DNA of 64,000 bases from RPQJ01 sp963706755 (GCA_963706755.1 CAVPNH010000007.1:62001-126000), one strand, 5' to 3'; positions 42,134-51,740 are shown, counted from the first letter of the stretch. Numbers and translations: made by a program. Notes: generated by a model from the sequence alone, not told the origin.

Positions 42134-42803
42134 GGTGCTGGAGGCTGCGCTGCTGGGCAAGCAGGTTAGCAGTCCCGAGGGAACGCTCGCCATCCTCTCC
42201 GACGTATCGCTGGCGATCACGCGGGGCGAGACCGTGGCCGTGATGGGCGCCTCGGGCGCGGGCAAGTCGACGTTGCTGGCGCTGCTCGCCGGGCTGGACG
42301 AACCCACCTCGGGCACGGTGCGGCTCGCGGGCAACGAACTCACGCAGCTCGACGAGGACGGTCGGGCGGCGGTCCGCGCGCGCCATGTCGGCTTCGTGTT
42401 CCAGTCATTCCACCTCGTCCCGTCGCTCACGGCGCTCGAGAACGCCATGCTGCCGCTCGAGCTTGCGGGCCGCGCCGACGCGCGGGCAGCGGCACTCGAG
42501 GTGCTCGCGAAGGTTGGCCTCGCCGGGCGGGTCGGTCACTACCCGCGCCAGCTTTCGGGTGGCGAGCAGCAGCGGGTCGCGATCGCGCGCGCCTTCGTCA
42601 CGCGTCCCGATGTGCTCTTCGCCGACGAGCCGACGGGCAATCTCGACTCGGCCACCGGCGCGCGCATCATGGACCTGCTCTTCGGCCTGAACGAGGACGC
42701 CGGCGCGACGCTGGTGCTCGTGACGCACGACCAAGAACTCGCCGCGCGCTGCGGTCGCGTGATCCGGCTCGACGCGGGCCGCATCGACGACGGCGGGTCA
42801 TGA
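42117..42803 (+). CDS. ybbA: ABC transporter ATPase YbbA-like
   Basis: Type VII-type (MacB/LolD-like) ATPase of up to 228 residues. Walker A is GASGAGKST, the Q-loop is VFQSFHLVPS, the signature is LSGGEQQRV, and Walker B is VLFADEPTGNLD, followed by the H-loop VTHDQEL. It pairs with the downstream permease, whose ATG overlaps its stop (ATGA). In E. coli this is ybbA-ybbP beside tesA; the substrate is not established. The start is GTG 42117 or GTG 42135. Confidence 0.92.
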   Translation: MERKDTVLEAALLGKQVSSPEGTLAILSDVSLAITRGETVAVMGASGAGKSTLLALLAGLDEPTSGTVRLAGNELTQLDEDGRAAVRARHVGFVFQSFHLVPSLTALENAMLPLELAGRADARAAALEVLAKVGLAGRVGHYPRQLSGGEQQRVAIARAFVTRPDVLFADEPTGNLDSATGARIMDLLFGLNEDAGATLVLVTHDQELAARCGRVIRLDAGRIDDGGS

Positions 42804-45295
42804 CGGCGCTCCGCTTCGCGCTGCGAAATCTCGTCCGCGACCTCAAGTCGGGCGAGATCACGGTGTTGCTCCTGGCGCTCGCGGTCGCGGTCGCGTCCCT
42901 CACCGCGGTCGGGTTCTTCACCAGCCGCGTGTCACGCGCCGTGAACCAGCAGGCGGGCGAAGTGCTGGCGGCCGACCTGCGTCTCGAGTCCGCGCGTCCG
43001 ATCGACGAGGCGTACGATCGCGAGGCGGCGGGGCGCGGGCTCAGGGTGGCGCGGATCCTGTCGATGCCGAGCGTCGTCTTCCGCGGCGAGGCCTCGTCGC
43101 TCGTCACCCTCCGGGCCGCGAGCGCAGGCTATCCGCTGCGCGGCAGGCTCAAGATCGCGGACCGCCCGTTCGGGGCGTCACGCATCGCCGAAGGCATCCC
43201 GGCGCCCGGCGAGGCCTGGGCCGATTCGCGCCTGCTGGCGAAGCTGGACGCCACGGTTGGCTCTGAACTCGCGGTGGGCGCCACGAAGGTTCGCGTCACA
43301 CGCGTCCTTGACTACCGTCCGGACCAGGGCGCGGGCTTCGCCGACCTCTCCGCGACGCTGCTCGTCAACATGGCGGACGTGCCGGCGACGCAGCTCATCC
43401 AGCCCGGCAGTCGCGTGAGTCGCGCCGTGCTCTTCGCCGGGGAGCCACGAGCCGTCGCGGATTTCCGCGAATGGCTCGAGTCGGCGAAGCGCAAGGGCGA
43501 GCGCCTGCAGTCCGTGGCCGACATGAGCCCGCAGGTACGGGCGTCGTCCGACCGTGCCGGGCGGTTCCTGTCGCTCGCGAGCATGGCGAGCGTGCTGCTC
43601 TCGGCGGTCGCCGTGGCCATGGCGGCGCGCCGCTACGCGCGTCGGCACCTCGACGGCGTCGCGCTCATGAAGTGCATGGGCGCCTCGCAGGGCTTCGTGC
43701 TGCGGCAGTCGCTGGCGCAGATCGTGGTGATCGCCGTCGTCGTCGCGGTGCTGGGGACACTCGGGGGATACGTTGCGCAGATCGGGCTCGCGTGGCTCCT
43801 GCGCGACCTCATGAGCGGCGCGCTGCCGCCGCCCGCGCCGGACGCGGCGTGGCTGGGCCTCGCGACCGCGGTGGCGATCCTGGTCGGATTCGCGCTGCCG
43901 CCGCTGCTGCAGTTGAGGCGCGTGCCTCCGGCGCGCGTCCTCCGGCACGACCTCGAGCCGCCGCCGCTGCGGTTCCTGGTCGTGTACGGACTCGCTGTCG
44001 CCTCGGTGCTCGCGCTGCTCTACTGGCTGATTCGCGACGCACGGCTGGTGAGCTGGGTCGCGGCCGGCATCGGTGCGACCTTCGTCGCCCTCGGGTTCGC
44101 GGGCTGGCTGCTCGTCCGGGCACTCCGCCCGCTGCGCGGCGGTGTTGGCGTCGCCTGGCGCTACGGGCTCGCGAACATCGCGCGCCGTGGGCGCGACAGC
44201 GTCGTGCAGGTCGTCGCCTTCGGGCTCGGGATCATGGTGCTGCTGCTCCTCGCGCTGGTTCGCGACGATCTACACCGGGAGTGGCACGCGAGCCTGCCTG
44301 CCGACGCGCCGAACTACTTCATGATCAACATCCGCCCGGAGGAGGGCGACGCGGTGCGCGCTTTCTTCGCCGCGCGCGGCCGGCCGGACACTGAGCTGGT
44401 GCCGCTGGTGCGCGCACGCCTGTCCGCCGTGAACGGCGTTCCTGTGGAGCGACTGCACTTCGACTCGGATCGCGCGAGCGGCTTCGTCGAGCGCGAGGCG
44501 AACCTGACCTGGTCACGAGAGCTGCGCGACGACAACCGCCTGGTGGCGGGAGCATGGTGGCGCGACGGCGACGATGGCGGCGCCCGCGTGTCGGTGGAGC
44601 AGGACTACGCCGAGCTTCTCGGCCTCAAGCTCGGCGACAACGTGAGCTACGACGTCGCGGGCGAGGAGGTGAGTGCGAGGGTCACGAGCCTCCGGGACGT
44701 GCGCTGGGACTCGTTCAAGCCGAACTTCTTCGTCGTCTTCTCTCCGGGCGTGCTCGAAGGCGTCACGGGCACGCTCATCACGAGCGTGTACCTCGAGGCC
44801 GCGCAGCGGCCTGCACTGGTGGAGCTCGTGCGGAAGTTTCCGGAGGTGACGATCATAGACATCGATGCGCTCCTCACGCAGGTGCGCGGGGTGATGGACC
44901 GGGCATCGCTCGCGGTGCAGTACGTCTTCGCGTTCACGCTGGCAGCGGGCCTCGTGGTGCTGCTCGCGGCGGCGCAGGCGACGCGCGACGAGCGGCGCTT
45001 CGAGAGCGCGATACTCCGCACGCTGGGCGCGAGCCGGGCCGTCGTGCTGAAGGGCGTCGCCGCCGAGTTCCTGGTGCTGGGGCTGCTCTCGGGCATCCTC
45101 GCTGCGGCAGGCGCATCCCTGGCCGGCTTCTTCCTCGCTCGCGAGATCTTTGACCTCGCGTACGTCCCGGATCCCGTGGTCTGGATCGTGGGGATCGTCG
45201 GAGGAGCGGTGCTGGTCGGCGTCGCTGGCGTGCTGGCCGCGTGGTCGGCCGTCACGCAGCCGCCGGTCACGACGCTGAGGCAGACGCAGGCTTAG
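42800..45295 (+). CDS. ybbP: ABC transporter permease YbbP-like (FtsX family)
   Basis: Large permease of 831 residues with a first membrane helix (about 20-42), a long periplasmic domain, and two FtsX cassettes. The first is SLASMASVLLSAVAVAMAARRYARRHLDG with two more helices; the second is near the end (TLAAGLVVLLAAAQATRDERRFESAILRTLGASR). MacB-type mechanotransmission across the envelope is the probable mechanism rather than bulk transport. It is coupled to ybbA. The last 29 bases overlap, antisense, with the C-terminal reading of the next gene. Confidence 0.92.
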   Translation: MTALRFALRNLVRDLKSGEITVLLLALAVAVASLTAVGFFTSRVSRAVNQQAGEVLAADLRLESARPIDEAYDREAAGRGLRVARILSMPSVVFRGEASSLVTLRAASAGYPLRGRLKIADRPFGASRIAEGIPAPGEAWADSRLLAKLDATVGSELAVGATKVRVTRVLDYRPDQGAGFADLSATLLVNMADVPATQLIQPGSRVSRAVLFAGEPRAVADFREWLESAKRKGERLQSVADMSPQVRASSDRAGRFLSLASMASVLLSAVAVAMAARRYARRHLDGVALMKCMGASQGFVLRQSLAQIVVIAVVVAVLGTLGGYVAQIGLAWLLRDLMSGALPPPAPDAAWLGLATAVAILVGFALPPLLQLRRVPPARVLRHDLEPPPLRFLVVYGLAVASVLALLYWLIRDARLVSWVAAGIGATFVALGFAGWLLVRALRPLRGGVGVAWRYGLANIARRGRDSVVQVVAFGLGIMVLLLLALVRDDLHREWHASLPADAPNYFMINIRPEEGDAVRAFFAARGRPDTELVPLVRARLSAVNGVPVERLHFDSDRASGFVEREANLTWSRELRDDNRLVAGAWWRDGDDGGARVSVEQDYAELLGLKLGDNVSYDVAGEEVSARVTSLRDVRWDSFKPNFFVVFSPGVLEGVTGTLITSVYLEAAQRPALVELVRKFPEVTIIDIDALLTQVRGVMDRASLAVQYVFAFTLAAGLVVLLAAAQATRDERRFESAILRTLGASRAVVLKGVAAEFLVLGLLSGILAAAGASLAGFFLAREIFDLAYVPDPVVWIVGIVGGAVLVGVAGVLAAWSAVTQPPVTTLRQTQA

Positions 45296-47141
45296 TCCCG
45301 GCGGTCGGGCGAGGCCACCAGGCCGCCGTGACGGGGACGGGCCCCGATGCAGAGGCGGTGGTCGGCCGGTCCTTTCCACCGGTTTCAGCCGGCGGCCCAG
45401 GCCCTTCGACCGGGCTCGCGCCGCAGGGCTCGCTGCGGCAAGGCGGCAGGTTCAACCGGCGCAGGAATTCGGGAAAGCGAGGATCTGCGCGCAGGCCGAT
45501 GAACTCCTTCAGGACCCGCACCCAGGGGACCCATGCGTGCGGTGGCTGGAACTCGAGCCATCGGAACGCTGCATCATTGTCCCCCAGTGCAGCGTGCGCC
45601 AGCGCGAGACCGAAAGCGCTCCACGGTGTGGGTGGCTGCGCCTCGAGCTCGGCCAGCATCCTGCGCGCCTCGTCGCGCTGCCCGGCGCGCGCGTAGGCGG
45701 CGACCAGGTAGTAACTCCAGTCTGCACTGATCCGGGTGGCCTCGCGCAACGTGCGGATCGCCTCGCGGTGCATTCCCTTGAAGGAATACGCGCTTCCCAG
45801 GTTCCCCAGGCCCAGCGCGTACTTATGATCATCCATCGCCAGGCACTTGCGTGCCTCCGCGATCGCGTCATCGTAACGATCGCCAATCTGGTACAGCCCG
45901 CCCAGCCAGGCGGTGTGCAGCGGCGTCAGCGGGTCGAGCGCCTGGGCCAGCTTGTGCTCGACGACCGCCTCGTCATAGCGGCCCATCAGCACCAGGTACC
46001 ACGCATAGTGGTAGTGGTTCATCGCGATGCTCGGGTTGAGCTCGTTGGCTCGCTTGAACTCGCGTTCCGCACCCGCCCAGTCGTTTTCGAAGTACAGCTT
46101 CACGTCGGCCAGTGCGAAGTGCGCCTCGGCCAGGTTCGGGTCCAGGCCGACTGCCCTGATGGCCGCCGCTCGTGCCTTGGTCCAGACATCCGGCGGTGCC
46201 CCCGGCCCGTGGCCGATCGTTGCGTAGCCCGTGGCGAGCCCCGCATAGGCCTGGGGGCTCCCCGGATCCTTGTCCACGGCCTCCTGCAGGTAACGCAGGC
46301 CGCGCTCGGTGTCCTCGGGCGTGTCCTTGATGATGTAGTACATGCCGCGCAGGTAGGCCTCGTAGGCAGCAGGGTCCACGGCGGACGGCCGCGCGAGGCG
46401 GGCGGACTGCTCCTCCGTCACTGGGGCCCGCAACGCACCGGCGATGGCAACTGCCACCTGCCGCTGCAGGGCCAGCGCCTCGGCCAGGGGTCTGTCGTAG
46501 GACTGGGACCACAACAGTCGCTCCTCGGGCTGCACCCGCACCAGGCGCACCTGGAGCCGCACGTCGCCGCCCGTGCGCATGGCGGCTCCCGTCACGATCC
46601 CGTCCACGCCCAGCAGGCGGCCGATCTCCGGGACCGGCTTGTTGGCCCTCTTGAGGTCGGACTGCGAGATCCAGACCAGTTTCACGGATCCGACCTCACC
46701 GACCGCACCGATCAGTGCGTCACGCATGCCCGCGACGAAGTAGTCCTGCTCCGGGTCACCGGACAGGTTGTCGAACGGCAGTACGGCGACGGAAGCTGGG
46801 CGCAGGTCGCCCGCCGGATACAGCCACTTCCGTCCGCCCGCAAAATCGAAAATCAGCAGGAGCGCGAGTGCAATGGCCGTCGCGATGGTCCAACCCCGGA
46901 TTCGCCGGGTGCGCTGCGGCGTGCCGGGGTCCGATTCATTACCGTACACCCAGGCGAGCACCAGCGCAGGCGCAAAGCCGATCGCGAATACGACGACGAT
47001 CGCCTGCATGATCCAGGGCGGCGCGTCGAACGTGGACAGCAGGAACGAGGCGACCTGGGCCACCAGCCATGCGGTCACGGCATACGCCGCGCCGATTCGC
47101 AGGACGCCGCGACGCCGGAGCTCGGAGAAGATCCCTGTCAT
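45267..47141 (-). CDS. Membrane protein with TolB/FlgO-like and TPR domains
   Basis: Protein of 624 residues from ATG 47141. Two hydrophobic helices (about 13-60) and a third near 82-100 lead to a TolB-N/FlgO-like domain (SVAVLPFDNLSGDPEQDYFVAGMRDALIGAV), as in adenylate-cyclase-like regulators that lack a catalytic domain. About six TPR units fill 260-560 (QAYAGLATGYA; AEAHFALADVKLYF; GNLGSAYSFKGMHREAI). These proteins usually act as scaffolds or sensors; no ligand can be inferred. The tail from residue 562 (after RLNLPP) is low-complexity Pro/Ala/Thr and runs antisense into ybbP, so it may be a late addition or a weak stop context. Confidence 0.82.
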   Translation of the reverse strand: MTGIFSELRRRGVLRIGAAYAVTAWLVAQVASFLLSTFDAPPWIMQAIVVVFAIGFAPALVLAWVYGNESDPGTPQRTRRIRGWTIATAIALALLLIFDFAGGRKWLYPAGDLRPASVAVLPFDNLSGDPEQDYFVAGMRDALIGAVGEVGSVKLVWISQSDLKRANKPVPEIGRLLGVDGIVTGAAMRTGGDVRLQVRLVRVQPEERLLWSQSYDRPLAEALALQRQVAVAIAGALRAPVTEEQSARLARPSAVDPAAYEAYLRGMYYIIKDTPEDTERGLRYLQEAVDKDPGSPQAYAGLATGYATIGHGPGAPPDVWTKARAAAIRAVGLDPNLAEAHFALADVKLYFENDWAGAEREFKRANELNPSIAMNHYHYAWYLVLMGRYDEAVVEHKLAQALDPLTPLHTAWLGGLYQIGDRYDDAIAEARKCLAMDDHKYALGLGNLGSAYSFKGMHREAIRTLREATRISADWSYYLVAAYARAGQRDEARRMLAELEAQPPTPWSAFGLALAHAALGDNDAAFRWLEFQPPHAWVPWVRVLKEFIGLRADPRFPEFLRRLNLPPCRSEPCGASPVEGPGPPAETGGKDRPTTASASGPVPVTAAWWPRPTAGTKPASASAS

Positions 47142-47289
47142 CGCAGGACTCCAGAGAACCCATCGCGGCCGGTGCAACCGCCGGTCGTGCAGGCCCTGTC
47201 GGGCGTGGTGATCCTCCGCAGCGGCCCCAGCTTACCACCGGCTGCACCCACCCGGGGGCGCAGGGCGCCCTGTGCCGCCTGGTCGTTCG

Positions 47290-47892
47290 TTACCTGATCA
47301 CCAGCCGCACCCACCCCGCGTCGGCCCGCTGGCCGCGCCAGTTGTAGCCCTCGATGTGGAAGCGGTACTCGCCCTGCCCGAACGCCGAACTGTTCAGCGA
47401 CAGCCGCAGTTCCCGGTTCGAGTCCGGCATCAGTCGCTGAATGATCAGCATGCGCCCCTGGTCCACCTTGTCGATCGTGACCGCAAAGCTCGTGAAGTCC
47501 GAATACGCGATCGGCAGGTAGATTTCGAGCAGCTGCGGCGGCTCGGGCCAGGCGACCACCGCATCGGGCGCGGCCGACCAGCTGCGCGGGTTCGGCGCGA
47601 TGCGCAGGGCACGCACTGCCGTGGGTGCGCGCAGCGTCAGGGTCTTCACGCGGGCCGCGAGTACCGCGGCCCGCGCGCGGTCGTGGCGCGCCTGAAATTG
47701 CGAGGCGACGGCCAGCGCGAGCAGCAGGGTCGCGACGGCCGTGAGCGAGGCGACCGCGACGGGCTTCTGCCACCACGCGAGCTCGACTTCCTCCGCCGGC
47801 AGGGGCGGCCCGGGCGGCGGCGGCAGCGCCAGTTCCACCTGCACTGCAGGCTTGCGCAACCGGGACGACTTATTCGGTTTCCGTTCGCTCAT
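47290..47892 (-). CDS. Single-pass membrane protein of unknown function
   Basis: Protein of 200 residues. The proline-rich cytoplasmic stretch (LALPPPPGPPLPAEE) is followed by one membrane helix at about 47-66 (VASLTAVATLLLALAVASQF). The rest is a predicted beta-rich domain (LTLRAPTAVRALRIAPNP; YLPIAYSDFTSFAVTIDKVDQGRMLIIQRL; FGQGEYRFHIEGYNWRG) in the periplasm. I do not recognise the family. The ATG overlaps the stop of the FFLEELY-type gene upstream, so the two are translated together and probably act together. Confidence 0.75.
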   Translation of the reverse strand: MSERKPNKSSRLRKPAVQVELALPPPPGPPLPAEEVELAWWQKPVAVASLTAVATLLLALAVASQFQARHDRARAAVLAARVKTLTLRAPTAVRALRIAPNPRSWSAAPDAVVAWPEPPQLLEIYLPIAYSDFTSFAVTIDKVDQGRMLIIQRLMPDSNRELRLSLNSSAFGQGEYRFHIEGYNWRGQRADAGWVRLVIR

Positions 47893-48635
47893 GCAGTCGT
47901 GACGACGGGCTCGCGCCCGCCGAATTCGAAGGGATCGGGTGTGCGGGCCAGGACGCGATTCATCGCCCGCACTTCACGCTCGCGGATGATAGCGAGAAAC
48001 TCCTCCGACCCGTGCATGGCCTCGAAGGCGTCGAGCCCGCGCTCGAGCAGGTCCTGCAGCGCGCCGAAGCCTGCGGCATGGGCCGGCCGGCGGGCGTACC
48101 GGACGAGGGTGTGCACCAGGGGCTTGTGCACGACGCCGTCGAGGTAGCGGCCGATCACGCCGAGGAGCTCGATCTGGCGCTCGCGGTCGGCCGGGCGGCC
48201 CGCGCGCCGGTAGCCTTCTGCATACGTGTCCACGGTGATCGGGTCCGGTGGCAACCGCCTGACCACCTCGGCGTCCAGTTCCTGGGACAGGACCTCGAGC
48301 TCGATGGCGAGGCAAAGCGCCCTCAGGGCCTGGCGAGGCAGCAGTCGCTCCATCACGTGATGCACTCGAGCAAGGTCGTGGTCGCGCCGGCGCGGGTCGC
48401 CACCGCCGTAGAGGTCCTGGAAGAAGAACTCGACGGCCTTGCGGTAGCGAGGATTCGCGCGCAGTTCGGCGTGACTCTGCAGCAGGCGGCGTGACTGCCA
48501 CCCCTGCAGTTCCGCGAGGCGCCGGCTGGAAGCATCGTCGCCGGAGAACACGTCGCGCAGCCCGGCGTTGCGCTGGAGCAGCCGGGTGAGATCTCCTCGC
48601 TCGACACGCGCCTTGTTCTTCGTGGCTTTCGTCAT
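47889..48635 (-). CDS. FFLEELY-motif family protein
   Basis: Protein of 248 residues from ATG 48635. RYRKAVEFFFQDLYGGGDPRRRDHDLARVHHVMERLLP closely follows the so-called FFLEELY pattern of a gammaproteobacterial family with no known function. It is helical, charged and lacks a signal peptide, so it is expected in the cytoplasm. Its stop overlaps the start of the membrane protein above. An upstream ATG at 48698 would add 21 unconserved basic residues. Confidence 0.8.
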   Translation of the reverse strand: MTKATKNKARVERGDLTRLLQRNAGLRDVFSGDDASSRRLAELQGWQSRRLLQSHAELRANPRYRKAVEFFFQDLYGGGDPRRRDHDLARVHHVMERLLPRQALRALCLAIELEVLSQELDAEVVRRLPPDPITVDTYAEGYRRAGRPADRERQIELLGVIGRYLDGVVHKPLVHTLVRYARRPAHAAGFGALQDLLERGLDAFEAMHGSEEFLAIIREREVRAMNRVLARTPDPFEFGGREPVVTTA

Positions 48636-48821
48636 CAGAGTCGCCCCGCGGCCACGGCCGCGCCTGGATCCGGCATATTGTCGCTGATCGTGGCGCATGA
48701 AGCCCGCCGGCAGCGCGTCCGCCCGCCACGTTGACCTCCGCCTGCCCGACCCCTAAGGTAGCCTCAAAAAGGGGCCGGGCCGCGGGCCGGCCCGCAGGTT
48801 CGGATCGAACGGGAGAGTCTG

Positions 48822-50819
48822 ATGACCTACTTCGTGACCGGCGCGACCGGATTCATCGGTCGATACCTGGTGCAGTCGCTGCTGAGGCGCGGAAAGGGCA
48901 CCATCTACGTGCTCGTCAGGCCGAAGTCGGTCGGCAAGCTGGATGAGCTGCGCGAGTTCTGGGGCAAGGAGAGCCTGAAGCGCGTCGTGCCGATCAAGGG
49001 CGACCTCGGGTCACCGAAGCTCGGCGTGTCCCCGGCCGACGTCAGGAAGCTCAAGGGCAAGGTCAGGCACTTCTTCCACCTCGGTGCCGTCTACGACCTC
49101 GAAGCCAGCGCCGAGACGATGAAGAAGGCGAACATCACGGGCACGCAGGGCGCGCTCGACCTCGCGACCGCGACGAATGCGGGCTGCTTCCACCTGGTGA
49201 GCTCCATCGCTGCGGCGGGCCTCTACCGCGGGACGTTCACCGAGGACATGTTCGAGGAAGCCGAGGATCTCGACCACCCGTACCACAGCACGAAGCACGA
49301 TTCCGAAGGCATGGTTCGCGCCAACGGGCGCATTCCGTTCCGCATCTACCGCCCCGGCGCGGTCGTCGGCCACTCGAAGACCGGCTTCATCGACAAGATC
49401 GACGGGCCCTACTACTTCTTCAAGGCGCTGCAGAAGCTGCGCGAGTCCTGGCCGCGCTGGATCCCGCTGGTAGGCATCGAGGGCGGCTACATCAACCTCG
49501 TGCCGGTGGATTACGTCGTGGACGCGATGGATTACCTCGCCCACGCCAGGGGCCTCGACGGCAGGTGCTTCCACCTCACCGACCCGAAGCCGCGCCGCGT
49601 GGGCGAGGTGCTCAACATCTTCGCGCGTGCCGCGCACGCGCCCGAGATGGCATTCCGCCTCGACCCAAAGATCTTCGACATGATTCCGGACGGCGTGCGC
49701 AAGTCCGTGGAGCGCACCCGGCCGATCCAGAACGTGTACGAACAGCTGCTGCGCGACCTGCAGGTGCCGAAGAGCGTCCTGCAGTTCATCAACTATCCGA
49801 CGCGCTTCGACTCCACCGCGACGCAGAAGGCGCTCAAGAAGGCCCGCATCCAGGTACCGCCCCTCGAGGACTACGCCTGGCGGCTGTGGGACTTCTGGGA
49901 GCGCCACCTCGACCCGGATCTCACCATCGACCGCAGCCTGCGAGGCGCGGTCCGCGGCAAGGTCGTGGTCATCACCGGCGGCTCGTCCGGCATCGGAGAG
50001 GCGGCGGCGATACGCATCGCGGAGGCAGGCGGCAAGGTGGTGGTCGTGGCACGCGACGAGGAGAAGCTGGCTGAAGTCCGCAAGAAGATCCAGGCTGCCG
50101 GCGGGTCGGTGAAGACCTATTCCTGCGACATCACGGACTACGACGCGAACGACAAGCTCGCCAGGGACATCCTGAAGGAATTCGGCCACGTGGACGTGCT
50201 GGTGAACAACGCCGGCCGCTCGATCCGCCGCTCGCTGGCTCTGTCGTACGACCGTTTCCACGATTTCGAGCGCACGATGCAGCTGAACTACTTCGCCTGC
50301 GTGCGCCTGTCGATGAACCTGCTGCCGTCCATGACGGCGCGCAAGCAGGGGCACGTGATCAACGTCTCCTCGATCGGCGTGCTCACCAACGCGCCGCGCT
50401 TCTCGGCCTACGTCGCGTCCAAGGCCGCCCTCGAGTCGTTCGCGCGCTGCGCGGCCTCCGAGTTCCACGACGAGGGCGTGCACTTCACGATCATCAACAT
50501 GCCGCTGGTGCGCACCCCGATGATCGCGCCGACCAAGATCTACGAGGACATGCCGACGGTCATCTCGCCCGACGAGGCCGCAGACATGATCGCGGACGCG
50601 ATCATCAGGAAGCCGCAGCGCATCGCGACGCGCCTCGGCCTGATGGCGGAGATCATGCACCTCATGATGCCGAAGATGTCGGAGGTCGTGATGAACTCCG
50701 CCTACCGCATGTTCCCCGACTCGTCGGCCGCGCAGGGCAAGAAGGGGGGTGAGGCGCAGCGGGCCGCGACCAAGGAGGCGATGATCTTCGCCTCCCTGAT
50801 GCGGGGCATCCACTGGTAG
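48822..50819 (+). CDS. Two-domain fatty acyl-CoA reductase (Marinobacter FarA-like)
   Basis: Protein of 665 residues with two short-chain dehydrogenase units. The N-terminal extended SDR has TGATGFIG at 6-13 and YxxxK at Y154/K158; the C-terminal classical SDR has TGGSSGIG at 385-392, NNAG near 462, and Y530/K534. The order, length and detailed sequence (FFHLGAVYD, EEAEDLDHPY, VLTNAPRFSAY, MRGIHW at the end) match the Marinobacter enzyme that reduces fatty acyl-CoA directly to fatty alcohol. The function here would be fatty-alcohol supply for wax esters or related lipids. A GGGAGAG site lies before the ATG. No wax synthase is in the window. Confidence 0.9.
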   Translation: MTYFVTGATGFIGRYLVQSLLRRGKGTIYVLVRPKSVGKLDELREFWGKESLKRVVPIKGDLGSPKLGVSPADVRKLKGKVRHFFHLGAVYDLEASAETMKKANITGTQGALDLATATNAGCFHLVSSIAAAGLYRGTFTEDMFEEAEDLDHPYHSTKHDSEGMVRANGRIPFRIYRPGAVVGHSKTGFIDKIDGPYYFFKALQKLRESWPRWIPLVGIEGGYINLVPVDYVVDAMDYLAHARGLDGRCFHLTDPKPRRVGEVLNIFARAAHAPEMAFRLDPKIFDMIPDGVRKSVERTRPIQNVYEQLLRDLQVPKSVLQFINYPTRFDSTATQKALKKARIQVPPLEDYAWRLWDFWERHLDPDLTIDRSLRGAVRGKVVVITGGSSGIGEAAAIRIAEAGGKVVVVARDEEKLAEVRKKIQAAGGSVKTYSCDITDYDANDKLARDILKEFGHVDVLVNNAGRSIRRSLALSYDRFHDFERTMQLNYFACVRLSMNLLPSMTARKQGHVINVSSIGVLTNAPRFSAYVASKAALESFARCAASEFHDEGVHFTIINMPLVRTPMIAPTKIYEDMPTVISPDEAADMIADAIIRKPQRIATRLGLMAEIMHLMMPKMSEVVMNSAYRMFPDSSAAQGKKGGEAQRAATKEAMIFASLMRGIHW

Positions 50820-50854
50820 CCAAAATGGCGCGTGTGCCGGGCAGGAGGTGGACG

Positions 50855-51586
50855 ATGGCAAGGGCGGCGGGACTGGCGGCGGCCGTGACGGTAGTGATGG
50901 TGTCGCTGACCGGGGCGTTGGCCCGTGCGGAATCGCCGGCGCAGCGCTCCGCGCAGGGCGACTGCCAGCGGGAACTCGAACGAAGAGGCTACACCGTGCT
51001 GGGGACGCGCAACTATCAGCAGTTCAAGGACGGCTGGTCGCTCGAGTTGCAGGCGCGCGACTACAGGGGGCGCACCACCTGGGGCACGTGTTTCGTCGAG
51101 ACCCGCAGCGGTGACGTGAGCCTGAATGGGTTCGGCTGGGGCGGCGGTACCGGCCCGGGCACTGGAGCCGTGCAGTTCAACTGTGCCTCACCCGACTACA
51201 AGTACCGCGAGTGCCAGTTGCCGGTGGACGGGCAGGCGCGCCTGCTCAAGAGGAAATCGGATGCGGCCTGCGTCGAGGGTCGGGACTGGGGACAGCGCGG
51301 TGATCGTGTCTGGATCAACAATGGCTGCCGTGCGAGCTTCGAGGTCGTGCGCGGCGGCTCTGGCGGAGGCGGTAACCCGGGGCCGCAGCAGCGCGCCGAG
51401 GTCCAGTGCCGCAACCAGGCATCGCGGGAGGGCGTCAACGTGCGCTCCGTCGAGCCGGCGGTGTCGAGGGGCCAGTACTGGGAGACGATGCTCGAGGGCA
51501 ACCGCAACGGCCGGAACGTGAAGGCGATCTGCCGGTTCTACGCCTCGGGGAATCGCGCCGAGCTCTACTTCGCCAGCGGCTACTGA
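50855..51586 (+). CDS. Secreted DUF3011 domain protein
   Basis: Protein of 243 residues from ATG 50855. A signal peptide (AAGLAAAVTVVMVSLTGALARA) targets the periplasm. The central region carries the DUF3011 pattern (CASPDYKYRECQLPVDGQARLLKRKSDAACVEGRDWGQRGDRVWINNGCRASFEV), with a Cys-rich fold; a GGGGNPG spacer and a last domain with another Cys pair follow. ATG 50855 is preferred, as GGAGG lies 7 bases upstream; an in-frame ATG at 50825 has no ribosome site. Function unknown; a cell-surface or lectin-like role is possible for the domain. Confidence 0.85.
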   Translation: MARAAGLAAAVTVVMVSLTGALARAESPAQRSAQGDCQRELERRGYTVLGTRNYQQFKDGWSLELQARDYRGRTTWGTCFVETRSGDVSLNGFGWGGGTGPGTGAVQFNCASPDYKYRECQLPVDGQARLLKRKSDAACVEGRDWGQRGDRVWINNGCRASFEVVRGGSGGGGNPGPQQRAEVQCRNQASREGVNVRSVEPAVSRGQYWETMLEGNRNGRNVKAICRFYASGNRAELYFASGY

Positions 51587-51740
51587 GTCCGGGCGGTCAC
51601 GTGCTGCAAGCGCCTTTTCGGGCGTGAATCGTCACATCTGCGCCTGTCCCGGCGCGAAGTCGCGTGCCAGCATCGGGTTCGGCCGCACAGGACGCGGCCG
51701 ACCGCCAAGCGGCCGACCACCGGCCGCCGGAGACAGGGAC

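Noticed and set aside
49011..50861. A long minus-strand frame across the acyl-CoA reductase gene
   Set aside because: Shadow of a strongly conserved two-domain SDR; no motif, Arg/His/Val-rich.
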